Source: Paenibacillus dendrobii
GTDB taxonomy: Bacteria > Bacillota > Bacilli > Paenibacillales > Paenibacillaceae
NCBI RefSeq assembly: GCF_009807035.1
Contig: NZ_WUBI01000001.1
Coordinates: 2,976,001-3,040,000, forward strand
Length of the DNA stretch: 64,000 nt
Direction: 5' to 3'
Position 1 is the first letter of the stretch, and each line of letters begins with the position of its first letter. Positions 18,092 through 28,823 of the stretch are shown one piece after another. The notes below the pieces were generated by a model. The model was not told the DNA's origin and did no database searches. It saw nothing but the letters and a program-made list of their open reading frames with translations. A program made the position numbers and the translations under genes.

Positions 18092-19077
18092 ACGGCATCC
18101 TCCTGTTGGGTTTCATGCAGCCAGCATCTGCAGCTATGCCCGGATTCTTGTTCCGTCAGTTTTGGTAGCGCTTCCATGCATCTTTGCATGACATGCGGAC
18201 ATCTGGCAGCAAAGCGGCATCCCTGCATATTTTTACTGAGGATCGGGACATTGCCCGGAATGGAATACAATCGCTCCCTGGTTTCATTCATGCGGGGAAC
18301 GGACTGGATCAGGCCTTGCGTGTAGGGATGCAGCGGATTTTTAAAGATATTATGCACGCTGCCTTCCTCCACCACCTTTCCTGCATACATGACCGCTACC
18401 CGGTGGCACATTTCGGCGACGACGCCAAGATCATGCGTAATCATCATGACGGCCATACCCTGCTCTTCGTTAAGACGACGGATCAAATCCAGAATTTGAG
18501 CCTGAATCGTGACATCCAGCGCCGTAGTCGGCTCATCGGCAATCAGTAATTCAGGATTACAGGCAATCGACATGGCGATCATGACCCTCTGCCTCATGCC
18601 TCCGGACAGCTGATGGGGATATTCATCGATAATGGACTCGGCTCTGGCAATGCCTACTTTTTTCAACATGTCCAGCGTTAAGCTGCGTGCTTCTTTTCGG
18701 TTGATGCCTCTGTGCAGACGCACCGTTTCTGTAATCTGCTGCCCTACCGTAAAGAGCGGATTAAGCGAAGTCATCGGCTCCTGAAAAATCATGGAAATGG
18801 AGTTGCCCCGAATTTTGCGCATTTCCCATTCCCTTAGCGGTACAATATCCTTGCCTTTGAATAAAATGGAACCGCTCACGATTTTGCCCGGCGGAATTGG
18901 CACCAGCTTGAGCACCGATAGTGAAGTTACGCTCTTGCCGCAGCCCGATTCACCGACGACACCAAGCACTTCACCCGGATTCAGATACAGATCGACACCA
19001 TCCACTGCCGGTATTTCCCCACGGTCGGTAAAGAAATGCGTCCGGAGATCCTTGATCTCGAGTATTGGCTTGCCCAT
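18088..19077 (-). CDS. Peptide ABC importer ATPase (DppD/OppD-like)
   Basis: 329 residues from the ATG at 19077, which is seven bases after AAGGAG; 23 upstream codons in frame are not used. Walker [16 protein letters not shown], signature [14 protein letters not shown], Walker [15 protein letters not shown] and the C-terminal cysteine motif [14 protein letters not shown] are present. It is the first gene of the five-gene operon, with order DppD, DppF, binding protein, DppB, DppC. Confidence 0.94.
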   Translation of the reverse strand: MGKPILEIKDLRTHFFTDRGEIPAVDGVDLYLNPGEVLGVVGESGCGKSVTSLSVLKLVPIPPGKIVSGSILFKGKDIVPLREWEMRKIRGNSISMIFQEPMTSLNPLFTVGQQITETVRLHRGINRKEARSLTLDMLKKVGIARAESIIDEYPHQLSGGMRQRVMIAMSIACNPELLIADEPTTALDVTIQAQILDLIRRLNEEQGMAVMMITHDLGVVAEMCHRVAVMYAGKVVEEGSVHNIFKNPLHPYTQGLIQSVPRMNETRERLYSIPGNVPILSKNMQGCRFAARCPHVMQRCMEALPKLTEQESGHSCRCWLHETQQEDAV

Positions 19078-19573
19078 GCAAAAACTCCTTTTGGTCAATA
19101 ATAAATTGGCTTGATCATCAATTGAACAGAGGTCAAATGGGTACAAAAAACAACCCCGCAGAGCCCTTTAGGTTCTAAGCGGCAATGAAGTCAGGTTCGA
19201 ATTCCGTCAAAGTTACAGCGCTTAAATTTTGAAGGAAACACGGGATCGGGTCTGTCGAAATCTTTTTGGAAACGGGTAAAACGCGAGTGGGTATTTTGCC
19301 TGAAATAGACAGTGAATGTTCATGCATGAATATGTAGTGAAGTCGTAGGAGTGGGAGTGACTTCTGTCTGCATGCGAAGTAAATAAGAAGGAAGATTCAT
19401 GATGGGAAAATCGTTGATTTACATCAAAAACATCGTTTTGTATAAATATATCGTTATTTAATACAAAACTTTACTATAAGAGATAGGCAGTTTCAAGAAA
19501 TATTTTACAGCATGTCAGAATTATATTCAGACACGAATCTACATGTTCATGCAAATTCGGACAAAATAAAACG
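19078..19573. other. Intergenic region: leader of peptide importer operon and glpD tail
   Basis: About 500 AT-rich bases with no supported gene. Transcription of the peptide importer must start here on the minus strand. A weak AACCT/GGGTT hairpin followed by six T on the minus strand (about 19146-19175) could be an attenuator, but the stem is poor. No tRNA or known riboswitch core was recognised. A 74-residue plus-strand frame at 19512 crosses the glpD terminator and was rejected. Confidence 0.4.
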
Positions 19574-19619
19574 AAAATGCAAAATAAAGCACCTGTTCAA
19601 GGCCCTTATTTTGCATTTT
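19574..19619 (-). terminator. Terminator of glpD
   Basis: A perfect 14-bp inverted repeat AAAATGCAAAATAA (19574-19587) and TTATTTTGCATTTT (19606-19619) with an 18-base loop, 30 bases beyond the glpD stop. T-rich on both strands. Confidence 0.85.
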
Positions 19620-19649
19620 ATGATCCATTCCGTTTGTTTTCGCAAACAA

Positions 19650-21311
19650 TTAATCCTGCATCGGAGTAACCGCATCCGCGAGCGCCCTTTCCGTTTCTGC
19701 TCTAAAACGCGCCTCAGCCTGCGCACTCCATCCTAGACAGGAGGACATCATCTTAATGACAGGCTCTTTCATTTTCCGCGCCAAATCGATGTTAAACAGC
19801 GTTGCACCTGTACGGCGGGTCAAGAAATCTACAGGAGAAGCTACCATTTCTGCATCCAGCGCATAAGCAAGCTGTCCATAGAGCGCCAGCGGCATGTTGA
19901 AAGCATTCGCTTCTTCCTTACCTTCAGCGATTCGCTGATAGACCTTGTGCGTATTCGTGCCATACATGCGGGCCAGCCGAACCGCCTCCTCTTGCGTTAA
20001 TCCAGCTTGTACGCCCGCCGGGGCAGCCTTTTGCACCCAAGCGTCGAATCCTTTGGAGCCACCCATATCACCGCCCGAGATGGGCAGATGCTTGGTCCGG
20101 CAAGCTTTAAAGGAACGGTGCTGGGCTTCGCTCAGCTTTTGGGACAGCACGTCGACAATCGTCTCCGCCATCTTGCGGTATCCTGTCAATTTGCCGCCGG
20201 CAATGGTCAGCAGTCCACTGCCCGACTCCCAAATCTCGTCCTTCCGCGAAATCTCCGACGGGTCCTTACCCTCCTCATAGATGAGCGGACGCACGCCGGC
20301 CCAGCTGGACTCGATATCCCGCTCGGTTATGTTCACATCCGGAAACATGAAATTAATGGCGTTGACGATATAACTCCGATCACTTGCCGACATTTGCGGA
20401 TGGACCGGATCCTGATCATAAAATGTGTCCGTGGTACCCACGTAGGTTTTGCCGTCACGCGGGATGGCGAACACCATTCTTTTATCCGGGGTATCAAAAT
20501 AAACCGCCTGCCGCAGCGGAAATCTGGACTGGTCGATCACGAGATGGACACCTTTGGTCAATCGGAGCGTCTTCCCCTTCTTGGAAGCATCCATTTCCCG
20601 AATCCGGTCGACCCAGGGACCCGTGGAATTAACAACCTTGGCGGCTTTGATCTCATAGGCATCCCCTGTCAGGAAATCGCGGACGACGGCACCTTTCACC
20701 TGCTTATTGTCATCGTAGATGAGACTCTCCACTTTGGTGTAGTTCAAAGCCGCAGCCCCGTGCTCCACGGCAGCCTTCATGACTTCAATGGTGAGACGCG
20801 CGTCATCCGTCCGGTACTCGACGTAGTATCCGCCGCCTTTAAGACCCTCTTTTTTGATGAGCGGTTCTTTATCCAGGGTCTGCTGAACGGACAGCATGGA
20901 GCGCCGCTCCCCCCTTTTGACGCCGGCCAAGGAATCATATACCCGGAGCCCGATCGACGTGCTGAATTTGCCGAACGTACCACCTTTATGCATCGGCAGC
21001 AGCATCCATTCCGGCGTGGTCACATGCGGACCGTTCTCGTACACGATCGCCCGTTCCTTCCCGACTTCCGCTACCATTCCGACCTCAAACTGCTTCAGAT
21101 AGCGAAGTCCGCCATGAACCAGCTTGGTGGATCTGCTGGAGGTACCTCCCGCGAAATCCTGCATCTCTACTAAAGCGATCTTCATCCCGCGCGTGGCCGC
21201 GTCCAGGGCAATGCCTGCCCCCGTAATCCCGCCGCCAATCACCAGGACGTCAAATGTTTCGCTGCTTAATGTTCTCATCACCTGTTGCCGTTCCAAGTTC
21301 GTGAATGTCAT
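19650..21311 (-). CDS. glpD: Glycerol-3-phosphate dehydrogenase (FAD, aerobic)
   Basis: 553 residues, the usual length. The N-terminal FAD site is [21 protein letters not shown] (residues 20-40). It is followed by [18 protein letters not shown], the family signature, and by [11 protein letters not shown] and [17 protein letters not shown]. The enzyme oxidises glycerol-3-phosphate to dihydroxyacetone phosphate at the membrane and passes electrons to quinone. It lies 145 bases after glpK on the same strand, so kinase and dehydrogenase form one catabolic unit. ATG after GGAGATGAG. Confidence 0.96.
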   Translation of the reverse strand: MTFTNLERQQVMRTLSSETFDVLVIGGGITGAGIALDAATRGMKIALVEMQDFAGGTSSRSTKLVHGGLRYLKQFEVGMVAEVGKERAIVYENGPHVTTPEWMLLPMHKGGTFGKFSTSIGLRVYDSLAGVKRGERRSMLSVQQTLDKEPLIKKEGLKGGGYYVEYRTDDARLTIEVMKAAVEHGAAALNYTKVESLIYDDNKQVKGAVVRDFLTGDAYEIKAAKVVNSTGPWVDRIREMDASKKGKTLRLTKGVHLVIDQSRFPLRQAVYFDTPDKRMVFAIPRDGKTYVGTTDTFYDQDPVHPQMSASDRSYIVNAINFMFPDVNITERDIESSWAGVRPLIYEEGKDPSEISRKDEIWESGSGLLTIAGGKLTGYRKMAETIVDVLSQKLSEAQHRSFKACRTKHLPISGGDMGGSKGFDAWVQKAAPAGVQAGLTQEEAVRLARMYGTNTHKVYQRIAEGKEEANAFNMPLALYGQLAYALDAEMVASPVDFLTRRTGATLFNIDLARKMKEPVIKMMSSCLGWSAQAEARFRAETERALADAVTPMQD

Positions 21312-21456
21312 GTATGCTCATCTCCTCTGCATGCACAAAAGATCATAATAGCGCGCACTTATTCTATCACTTCAATCAGGATCGATTTCCATTGAATCCA
21401 CTCGTGTTCGTTTTGACGTCTTTCATCGAAAAAATGCAGCGTGAACCACACGATGC

Positions 21457-23000
<1,544 letters not shown>

Positions 23001-23421
23001 AAGGTTAAGTAATATCCGCCATAGTGATGCCTAGCTACTTCTTATGCTATTCGATATTGTCTTATATTTGAAGAACAAATTTGAATAAATCTAAGTTCTT
23101 GACATCGTCCGAGGTGACCGATGCGGTTATGGATCGTTCTTCCGATGCCAGCTTTCCTTTGAAAAACTTTTAGGCGACCGCTTGCGTTTCTTCAGATCGA
23201 TTCCGTCCCCTCCGCTACTTCGAGCTGTCTATTGCTACGTTTGACGTTGACTAAATGAATACTATTCTTCAATTTCAGTAATCTCCCATAAAAGAAACTG
23301 AACGGAATGCCAATTAAAAAACTGACCCCATAGCATCTCCTGCTCCTCGATGATATGGAGCCTCGCTAAATGCAACTTGTAAACATGAGTTCCCTACATT
23401 CCCGTTCTGTTGTTGCTCTGG
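23001..23421. other. Intergenic region between the tail cluster and glpK
   Basis: About 420 bases with no supported gene. On the minus strand, CTCCATA...TATGGGG followed by TCAG and six T (about 23310-23360) could end transcription of the lysis genes. The 13-mer CCCTCCGCTACTT occurs at 22954 (glpK ribosome site) and again at 23208. The stretch 23098-23220 has short repeats of CATCG/CGATG and may be a dispersed intergenic repeat. No att-like sequence could be demonstrated. Confidence 0.4.
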
Positions 23422-24129
23422 TTACAAAAGCTTGAGGCGTTCGAACAGCGCGAGCATCCGGTAGAAATCGTAGCTGCACTGATCAGGCGTGTCGATTATT
23501 CCCTTCGCCACGGCTGTCTTCACCGCAGATTCCGCCCATACCGGAATGGGCATCCGGTCTCTGGCCGCCAGCTGGGACAGCTGCCCTTGTAAGTCTTCTA
23601 CCCTTTTCGTCAATGCTTGAAGCTGCTGCTGCAGTTCTGCCTTTTCCATTTCTTCCGCATCTCCTTTCAGACTATCATATCGAGACAGATTGTATGCTTC
23701 CATAATCGCAATCAACTTGGCGGGATACTGCGGATCGGTGGCGTAGCCCCCCTTCCAGATCTCTTCGGCTGCTGTTTTGTAGTTAGCGTTCAGTACGCCA
23801 TGGTAACGGGTAGGATTGTCGCGGGTGCCGCCAAGTATAAGATTCGAATGATCTGCAACCGACTCCGCCCAAGAACGGTACTTGCGAAAAGAAGCCGTAA
23901 CCTTAACAGGCTTACCCTGCACATATTCCGTCGTGGGCATGTCCACACTCCCCGCCGGCCCTTTACCCTTGATGCCGAAAAGATTGTTGGCCTGCTGCGT
24001 CAAACCGCTTGTCCCCCAATTCGATTCCAGGATGGCCTGGGCGATTGTAAGGGAGGCCGGAATGCCGCAGCGCTGCATGTCGGAGATGGCGCATGGGGTG
24101 AGGGTTGAGATGAATTCATTTTTGTTCAT
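23422..24129 (-). CDS. Glucosaminidase endolysin of the tail cluster (GH73-like)
   Basis: 235 residues. The N-terminal catalytic domain at about 1-150 has the N-acetylglucosaminidase pattern SLTIAQAILESNWGTSGL with the catalytic Glu, NNLFGIKG and FRKYRSWAESVADHSNLI. A Gln/Leu coiled-coil linker (ELQQQLQALTKRVEDLQGQL) follows. A short C-terminal AVKTAVAKGIIDTPD segment resembles half of a wall-binding SLH-type repeat. There is no signal peptide, so release depends on the adjacent holin. It is the last gene of the cluster. ATG after GAGGAGG with a long 13-base spacing. Confidence 0.9.
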   Translation of the reverse strand: MNKNEFISTLTPCAISDMQRCGIPASLTIAQAILESNWGTSGLTQQANNLFGIKGKGPAGSVDMPTTEYVQGKPVKVTASFRKYRSWAESVADHSNLILGGTRDNPTRYHGVLNANYKTAAEEIWKGGYATDPQYPAKLIAIMEAYNLSRYDSLKGDAEEMEKAELQQQLQALTKRVEDLQGQLSQLAARDRMPIPVWAESAVKTAVAKGIIDTPDQCSYDFYRMLALFERLKLL

Positions 24130-24182
24130 GTTGTTAAGTGTCCTCCTCTTGAGATTTGGAGTTCAGAGTGGTGGTATAACTT

Positions 24183-24461
24183 TTAATCCCACGGATTATT
24201 TTTTGCTATCTTCACGGCCTGTTTAACCAGCTGATTACCGTAAACCGCGAACGCTCCGGCAAGAATGCCTTGGATGATGGATTCCGGACCGAATCCGGTA
24301 AGCCAGATCGTCAGCAGAATTGCAGTTAACGTAACAACATAAACAATGCTCCAGTCGGGTACCCGCGGAGTTTGTTTCAACATAAAACCAATGATCCAAC
24401 AAGCTGCCACCACAATGATGAGCTTGGGATCGATGAGCTGCCAAATTGTGTTCCAATCCAT
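24183..24461 (-). CDS. Holin
   Basis: 92 residues from the ATG at 24461, after AAAGGAG. The upstream frame extension overlaps the XhlA-like gene and is not used. Three hydrophobic segments are visible (IIVVAACWIIGFML, WSIVYVVTLTAILLTIWL, IIQGILAGAFAVYG) and the tail is charged. Size, topology and the position between XhlA and the endolysin match a holin, probably of the Hol44 type. It would permeabilise the membrane so that the glucosaminidase reaches the wall. Confidence 0.85.
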   Translation of the reverse strand: MDWNTIWQLIDPKLIIVVAACWIIGFMLKQTPRVPDWSIVYVVTLTAILLTIWLTGFGPESIIQGILAGAFAVYGNQLVKQAVKIAKNNPWD

Positions 24462-24483
24462 CTTTTCTCCGACTCCTTTATCA

Positions 24484-24858
24484 TTAATGTCCTGAAAATT
24501 TAAAAGCCGCCCATAGGGCGGCAACGATACCACTAGCCACGGCTGTAATGATCGAGCCATAGAATGTTCTTTTGAACCACATCTGGTCTTCCTTCTGAGC
24601 GTTTTGCTCAGCAATCGCCATCTGTGCCGTTCTTAATGCTTCATCAGCAATCTCTTTGGCTGTCTGAAGCTGATCCAGCCTTTGATGTGCTGACTTGGCG
24701 GATTGATCCGCATTGCGGGCGATTTCCCTGAGCGTCTCGACTGCTGCGGCAAGCGTGGGAACTACTTCAAGCGTTTTTTCAATCCTCGCGAGTTGAATTT
24801 GTATATCTACAAGCTGATTTGAATTTTCTTTGTTTTTTGCATTCACTCCTTCGCCCAC
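24484..24858 (-). CDS. xhlA: XhlA-like lysis-associated membrane protein
   Basis: 124 residues starting with GTG after AAAGGAGG. A long heptad-rich helix (residues 10-90) leads to one C-terminal transmembrane segment (GSIITAVASGIVAALWAAF). This is the architecture of hemolysin XhlA, which acts with holin XhlB and the amidase in PBSX lysis. It opens the lysis module and lies right after the terminator at 24886-24912. Confidence 0.85.
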   Translation of the reverse strand: MGEGVNAKNKENSNQLVDIQIQLARIEKTLEVVPTLAAAVETLREIARNADQSAKSAHQRLDQLQTAKEIADEALRTAQMAIAEQNAQKEDQMWFKRTFYGSIITAVASGIVAALWAAFKFSGH

Positions 24859-24885
24859 CTTGATTTCCTCCTTTGGCTTGGTAAT

Positions 24886-24912
24886 GAAAAAGCCCCCGGA
24901 TGAGAGGGGGCG
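24886..24912 (-). terminator. Terminator separating tail and lysis genes
   Basis: On the minus strand GCCCCC (24911-24906) and GGGGGC (24897-24892) form a tight hairpin followed by a T-run. It lies between the XkdX-like gene and the XhlA ribosome site. A second palindrome TTAACT/AGTTAA lies upstream at about 24957-24971. Confidence 0.8.
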
Positions 24913-25017
24913 GAAAAGCCTTCAAATTTTGAAATAAAACTAGATACGCTCTCCCTTAACTGAAAAGTTAAACCTTATTTTATGTGAGTCATCAAACTGA
25001 ATGCTGACTAATTTTAC

Positions 25018-25161
25018 TTAACCTTGGTATTCCCGGTCCGTAATCAACTTATATTCTTCCTGTGTAATTACCTTGAAATCTACATATTGTTTAAGTTGGA
25101 GGTCATTAGCCCATTTTTTTTCAAAGTAGTATTTCAGGCGTTCAAAATCGTTCTCGAACAA
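25018..25161 (-). CDS. xkdX: XkdX-family small tail protein
   Basis: 47 residues with a TTG start directly after AGGAAGGAG. The sequence FERLKYYFEKKWAND...FKVITQEEYKLITDREY matches the XkdX pattern: an aromatic start and an ITxEEYKxIT end. The family is found downstream of tail fibre genes in PBSX-like elements; its role is unknown. It lies 16 bases after the XkdW-like gene. Confidence 0.75.
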   Translation of the reverse strand: MFENDFERLKYYFEKKWANDLQLKQYVDFKVITQEEYKLITDREYQG

Positions 25162-25177
25162 GTGCGAAATCTCCTTC

Positions 25178-25654
25178 CTACTTTAAATTTTCAAGCGTAA
25201 GAACACGCAGTTCCATTCTGACTATCTGCCCACCAAGCGCTTCGTTCTGCGATTTTAGATCGGCTACCTCCATTTCACGTTCTTCGAGTTTAGCGACGAT
25301 CTGTTCCAGCTCACTTGGCCCCGGCGGTTTGGTCAGTTCATTTATTTCTTCAGTTGAAAGACCTTCCTTCCAGAAGACCGTAGAATCAACCGATTTGTCG
25401 TCCTCTCTAGCTTCCCATGCGGCAAGATCAAAACATGGATTATATAATCCTGAAGGGACCGGTACACCGACTATATAGCCGACAATTTTTAGATCTTGTT
25501 CTTCAAGAGTTGTTGGTAGCCCAGGCTCATCTTTAGATTCCAAAGTTACTGACGATTTAGAGTCATAAAAAGGGACGACACCAGAAAAGGCATCGTCCAC
25601 TAGCATATCCTCAATATAGAGGCCTTCTGTATTTACTTTAGGTACGGCTTTCAT
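25178..25654 (-). CDS. XkdW-like protein, possible tail fibre accessory/chaperone
   Basis: 158 residues after AAAGGAGG. The N-terminal part has an irregular, Pro/Gly/Asp-rich sequence including VPVPSGLYNPCFD. The C-terminal 45 residues form a clear coiled coil ending in Leu-rich heptads (ELEQIVAKLEEREMEVADL). Position between fibre and XkdX, plus the C-terminal coiled coil, match PBSX XkdW. Tail fibres often need a small helper encoded just downstream. That role is inference. Confidence 0.6.
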   Translation of the reverse strand: MKAVPKVNTEGLYIEDMLVDDAFSGVVPFYDSKSSVTLESKDEPGLPTTLEEQDLKIVGYIVGVPVPSGLYNPCFDLAAWEAREDDKSVDSTVFWKEGLSTEEINELTKPPGPSELEQIVAKLEEREMEVADLKSQNEALGGQIVRMELRVLTLENLK

Positions 25655-25666
25655 GTGATACCTCCT

Positions 25667-28255
25667 TTATTGTTCTGCTAAAAATGGTGGAATATTGAGG
25701 ACCGCAAGATCTCGCAAGGCTCCTGATGATAATCTAACTTGACCGTCAGTTTCAACTTTAATTCTTGTAACCGATATTTTTATTGCATCCTCCGATACTG
25801 ATGCACTAGATAGTGCCTGACTAGGGCGATATCCAACTGGTAATACGAAAACAGTCGTACCGGCTAATATGCTCCCATTTTTAATCAACCCGTCAATATG
25901 AACAAAACCCAGTGAATCTTTGAAAAAACGAACTGTTGTGTACCCACTATTGTTATAGCTTACCCAGCCATTCAGCAACGTTGGCGTAATCCACCCCGGT
26001 GCATCCTTCTCAGCCTTCTTCATCTCAACTACACTGACACGCTGCAGAGCCTCTTGCACACCTGCAGTCAGATCGGTAAGCTGGGCCTTTTCGTTTGTTG
26101 CCACTGTGCCAGTGATTGGTACAACAGGGGATTTGTCGAGCTTTATATAGGTAGCACTATAGAATGCTGATTGCTCGTACTTATCATCTCTTATCATCGC
26201 AATCATTCCCTTTTTAGGTGCACTGTCATGATTGGCGAAAACCGTCCATTTACTGGACTCATCCACATTATTTTTGAGTACCTTGAGTATATTATTTGTT
26301 GAATATTCGAAAACAGAATGGCTGCCAGTAACAATATCAACAGCTAAATTGTTTAACCAATAATATTGAACTCCCCCATCAACATACAGTGCAGGTTTCA
26401 CACCTTCCCGTAACACAATTCCTGTACCGACTTCAATTTGGTTATCTCCCTCTATCAGCGTGAAACAGCCATCGGATACGACTGCCTCAACTACAGGTGT
26501 TGCGAGTTTGTATAAAAGTTTGTAAGGATTCCAGTTTGGGGCTTTTGTTGATGGCAGTGTTGTTGTTGTGCCATCCCAATTATTTATATCATTTGAGATG
26601 CCATCCAACCTGTAGACCCAATACTTTATGCCAGAGCCATTGTAAGTGTTTGTAGCCAGAACACCATCACACATCTTCCAGCCCATGAAGTACGCCTTAA
26701 TCTCATCAAGTGTAGGAGTGTAGCTTTCACCCCATCCGCTGTCAGCGTTAGCGATTGAGAGAATTACTGTCGATTCCCATGTCCGATTAGACCACATATC
26801 ACTTTGTATCAAAGTGTCATTTTTAGGGTTAGCAAGTAAAGATCCATCATACTTTATCATAGTCCCATATTCTTGACCTTGTCCTGCTTTTGCTCCTTGC
26901 AACGGAAATGAGACCACTTTAAAGCCTGCTGTTGTATGTCTCAGTGAGTAGCTAAGCGCTCCATCCAATACAGATTTCTTCCACTTTTCTAGTTTTAAAT
27001 ACTGCCCCTCTCTAGAGAAAACTTCATCAGCATCCCCACCTGTCACAGGGTCTGCAAATAAATCTGTTTGCAGTGCTATCATGTTGTCTACTCGTGGTTT
27101 AAAAGTTCTCTGTGTGGAACCTATGTTTAGCATCGGTTCGGCGAAGTAGAAGGATCCTGCTGTTCCGGTATAAGATACATTTGATAAGTATATCCGAACC
27201 GCGGTGGACGCTCCCGTATTGAAATTAATACTTTGATCTTGCGTATTTGCTACTAGTATGACATTCAGTTCGGTGTTAGTTACAGATAAGTACCCATTAT
27301 GATTTGCACTGAGACAATAGTCAGTATTCGGCATTAATGGAATCTCCACGTATAAGTAATATGACTTATCTGCCACGCCTGTAAAGGCCAATTCATATGC
27401 ACTTTTAATATCATATGTTCCACCAATAGGAGAAGTTAGCCATTCAGTAAATGGCGGTAACAAATTCTCACCATAACGGATCGCATACGGATTACTAACG
27501 GGTGTTACACTGTAAACATATGGGTATTTATCAGCCAATTGTTCGGATGACATACTATCAATCGCGAAGTATTCAGCTTCTGAAATTTCGTATGCTCTTA
27601 AATTTTTGACCCAAGCATATTGCCCCGCGGTCCCTTGAAATACAGCTTCCACAGAACCAGTTGTAAGATCCGCTGACGGTGCATACTTTGTCGCTATGGT
27701 TACAAATTTGGAGGAATCCAAAGACTTTATTAACGGAAAGATTTCAATAGTATTCGCCGAAGCGCATTGAATAAAAATATCTTCAGTCGTGTTGCCATTC
27801 TTTACATCTCCAAGCAGAATATATTTTTTTCCTGATGAAAAAGTAATCGGCCTCACAGCAAGAGATCCAACAGATGAAGATGAGAGAGTGATTTTAGTTG
27901 ACCCAGATTCGACGGTTGATGTTAAAAAATAATTAATGAGTTTAGACGGATCATCCCCTTTCCCTATCCGTCCCGTCAAATTAATCAACGTACGTCCTTT
28001 TATTGAGCCCAGCTTAAACAGACTGTCCCGCTCAACGCCTTTCAAAATTTGCAGACCGGGCTGCAATGTAATATCCGCCGAAGAGGGCACATTGAGCCTA
28101 TCCTCTACCTTGGTTACCCGCGATTGTAGACCATCTGTTGCAAAGTCAATCTTATCCCAGTTTTCATTCAACATCGTTTTAATATTAAATGTTTCATTTC
28201 CATCCGTAGTTGGATCCTTTTTTAGTAATCCAAGATATGGTGTATTACTCGACAA
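25667..28255 (-). CDS. Tail fibre / receptor-binding protein
   Basis: 862 residues. The start is TTG at 28255, seven bases after AGGAGGTG; the upstream ATG lacks a site and overlaps the XkdU-like gene more deeply. The N-terminal NTPYLGLLKKDPTTDGN and NWDKID segment is the usual baseplate-docking part of Firmicute tail fibres. Beta-rich, carbohydrate-binding-like modules fill the middle. The C-terminus (SLGFVHIDGLIKNG, VFVLPVGYRPSQ) is the common receptor-tip domain. Base composition is visibly lower in G+C than the sheath gene, which suggests exchange by recombination. This protein should decide target specificity. Confidence 0.85.
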   Translation of the reverse strand: MSSNTPYLGLLKKDPTTDGNETFNIKTMLNENWDKIDFATDGLQSRVTKVEDRLNVPSSADITLQPGLQILKGVERDSLFKLGSIKGRTLINLTGRIGKGDDPSKLINYFLTSTVESGSTKITLSSSSVGSLAVRPITFSSGKKYILLGDVKNGNTTEDIFIQCASANTIEIFPLIKSLDSSKFVTIATKYAPSADLTTGSVEAVFQGTAGQYAWVKNLRAYEISEAEYFAIDSMSSEQLADKYPYVYSVTPVSNPYAIRYGENLLPPFTEWLTSPIGGTYDIKSAYELAFTGVADKSYYLYVEIPLMPNTDYCLSANHNGYLSVTNTELNVILVANTQDQSINFNTGASTAVRIYLSNVSYTGTAGSFYFAEPMLNIGSTQRTFKPRVDNMIALQTDLFADPVTGGDADEVFSREGQYLKLEKWKKSVLDGALSYSLRHTTAGFKVVSFPLQGAKAGQGQEYGTMIKYDGSLLANPKNDTLIQSDMWSNRTWESTVILSIANADSGWGESYTPTLDEIKAYFMGWKMCDGVLATNTYNGSGIKYWVYRLDGISNDINNWDGTTTTLPSTKAPNWNPYKLLYKLATPVVEAVVSDGCFTLIEGDNQIEVGTGIVLREGVKPALYVDGGVQYYWLNNLAVDIVTGSHSVFEYSTNNILKVLKNNVDESSKWTVFANHDSAPKKGMIAMIRDDKYEQSAFYSATYIKLDKSPVVPITGTVATNEKAQLTDLTAGVQEALQRVSVVEMKKAEKDAPGWITPTLLNGWVSYNNSGYTTVRFFKDSLGFVHIDGLIKNGSILAGTTVFVLPVGYRPSQALSSASVSEDAIKISVTRIKVETDGQVRLSSGALRDLAVLNIPPFLAEQ

Positions 28256-28823
28256 TTGGAGCACCTCCTGTAAACTTTGATAATGGGACTTGCTGTAATT
28301 CATTTAAAGCCATAACCTCATGAATTTCTCTAATGATTAAATATCTAAACTCGTACTTCACCGCCAAATGCGCCGGTTTGATCTCCTCCACCGCTGCCTT
28401 CAAATCCTCCAGATTCGGTGGAATCCCAATGGTGTCGATGAATTTAACCATAAAGCCCCATTCCGAAGGTTGAAAAGAAACTTCCACCTTTCCACCGTCG
28501 TAGGCTTCAGCAACATTCTTCACCAAGCCCCCGGAAAATTGGCCCGCTCCCCGCAGCTTAGACTCAACCACGGCACGGCGCTGATCCAGCGGCTTGGCCT
28601 GGTCGGTAGGAATACCCAGTTCAAACTCCCAACGGCCTAATCCCCAAGTGGCGGTCCTGACGAAAAACTGCGCGGCTGCCGCATCCAGCGCCTGATACAG
28701 CAGGTCCATCTCGCCGCCTTTGGCATCCATATCGGACTGCATGACGCGGGAGTTCTCGTAATAAAACGGCAGATACGAAAACAGCTCGCGTCCCCGCAAG
28801 CTGTTCATTTCATTCTTATTCAC
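28245..28823 (-). CDS. xkdU: Baseplate/tail protein, XkdU-like (DUF2313)
   Basis: 192 residues. Typical DUF2313 features: ELFSYLPFYYENSRVMQ at the start, ATWGLGRWEFELGIPTD, QRRAVVESKLRG and the end KPAHLAVKYEFRYL. In PBSX-like elements XkdU follows XkdT and is thought to link baseplate wedge and fibre. Its start overlaps the baseplate J gene by eight bases and its end overlaps the fibre gene by eleven. Confidence 0.87.
   Translation of the reverse strand: MNKNEMNSLRGRELFSYLPFYYENSRVMQSDMDAKGGEMDLLYQALDAAAAQFFVRTATWGLGRWEFELGIPTDQAKPLDQRRAVVESKLRGAGQFSGGLVKNVAEAYDGGKVEVSFQPSEWGFMVKFIDTIGIPPNLEDLKAAVEEIKPAHLAVKYEFRYLIIREIHEVMALNELQQVPLSKFTGGAPIVE

Noticed and set aside
19512..19736. 74-residue plus-strand frame
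   Set aside because: It crosses the glpD terminator hairpin and the 3'-end of glpD, with no ribosome site.
20007..21173. 388-residue plus-strand frame
   Set aside because: Antisense to glpD, whose FAD and family motifs are unmistakable; the plus-strand translation has no coherent domain.
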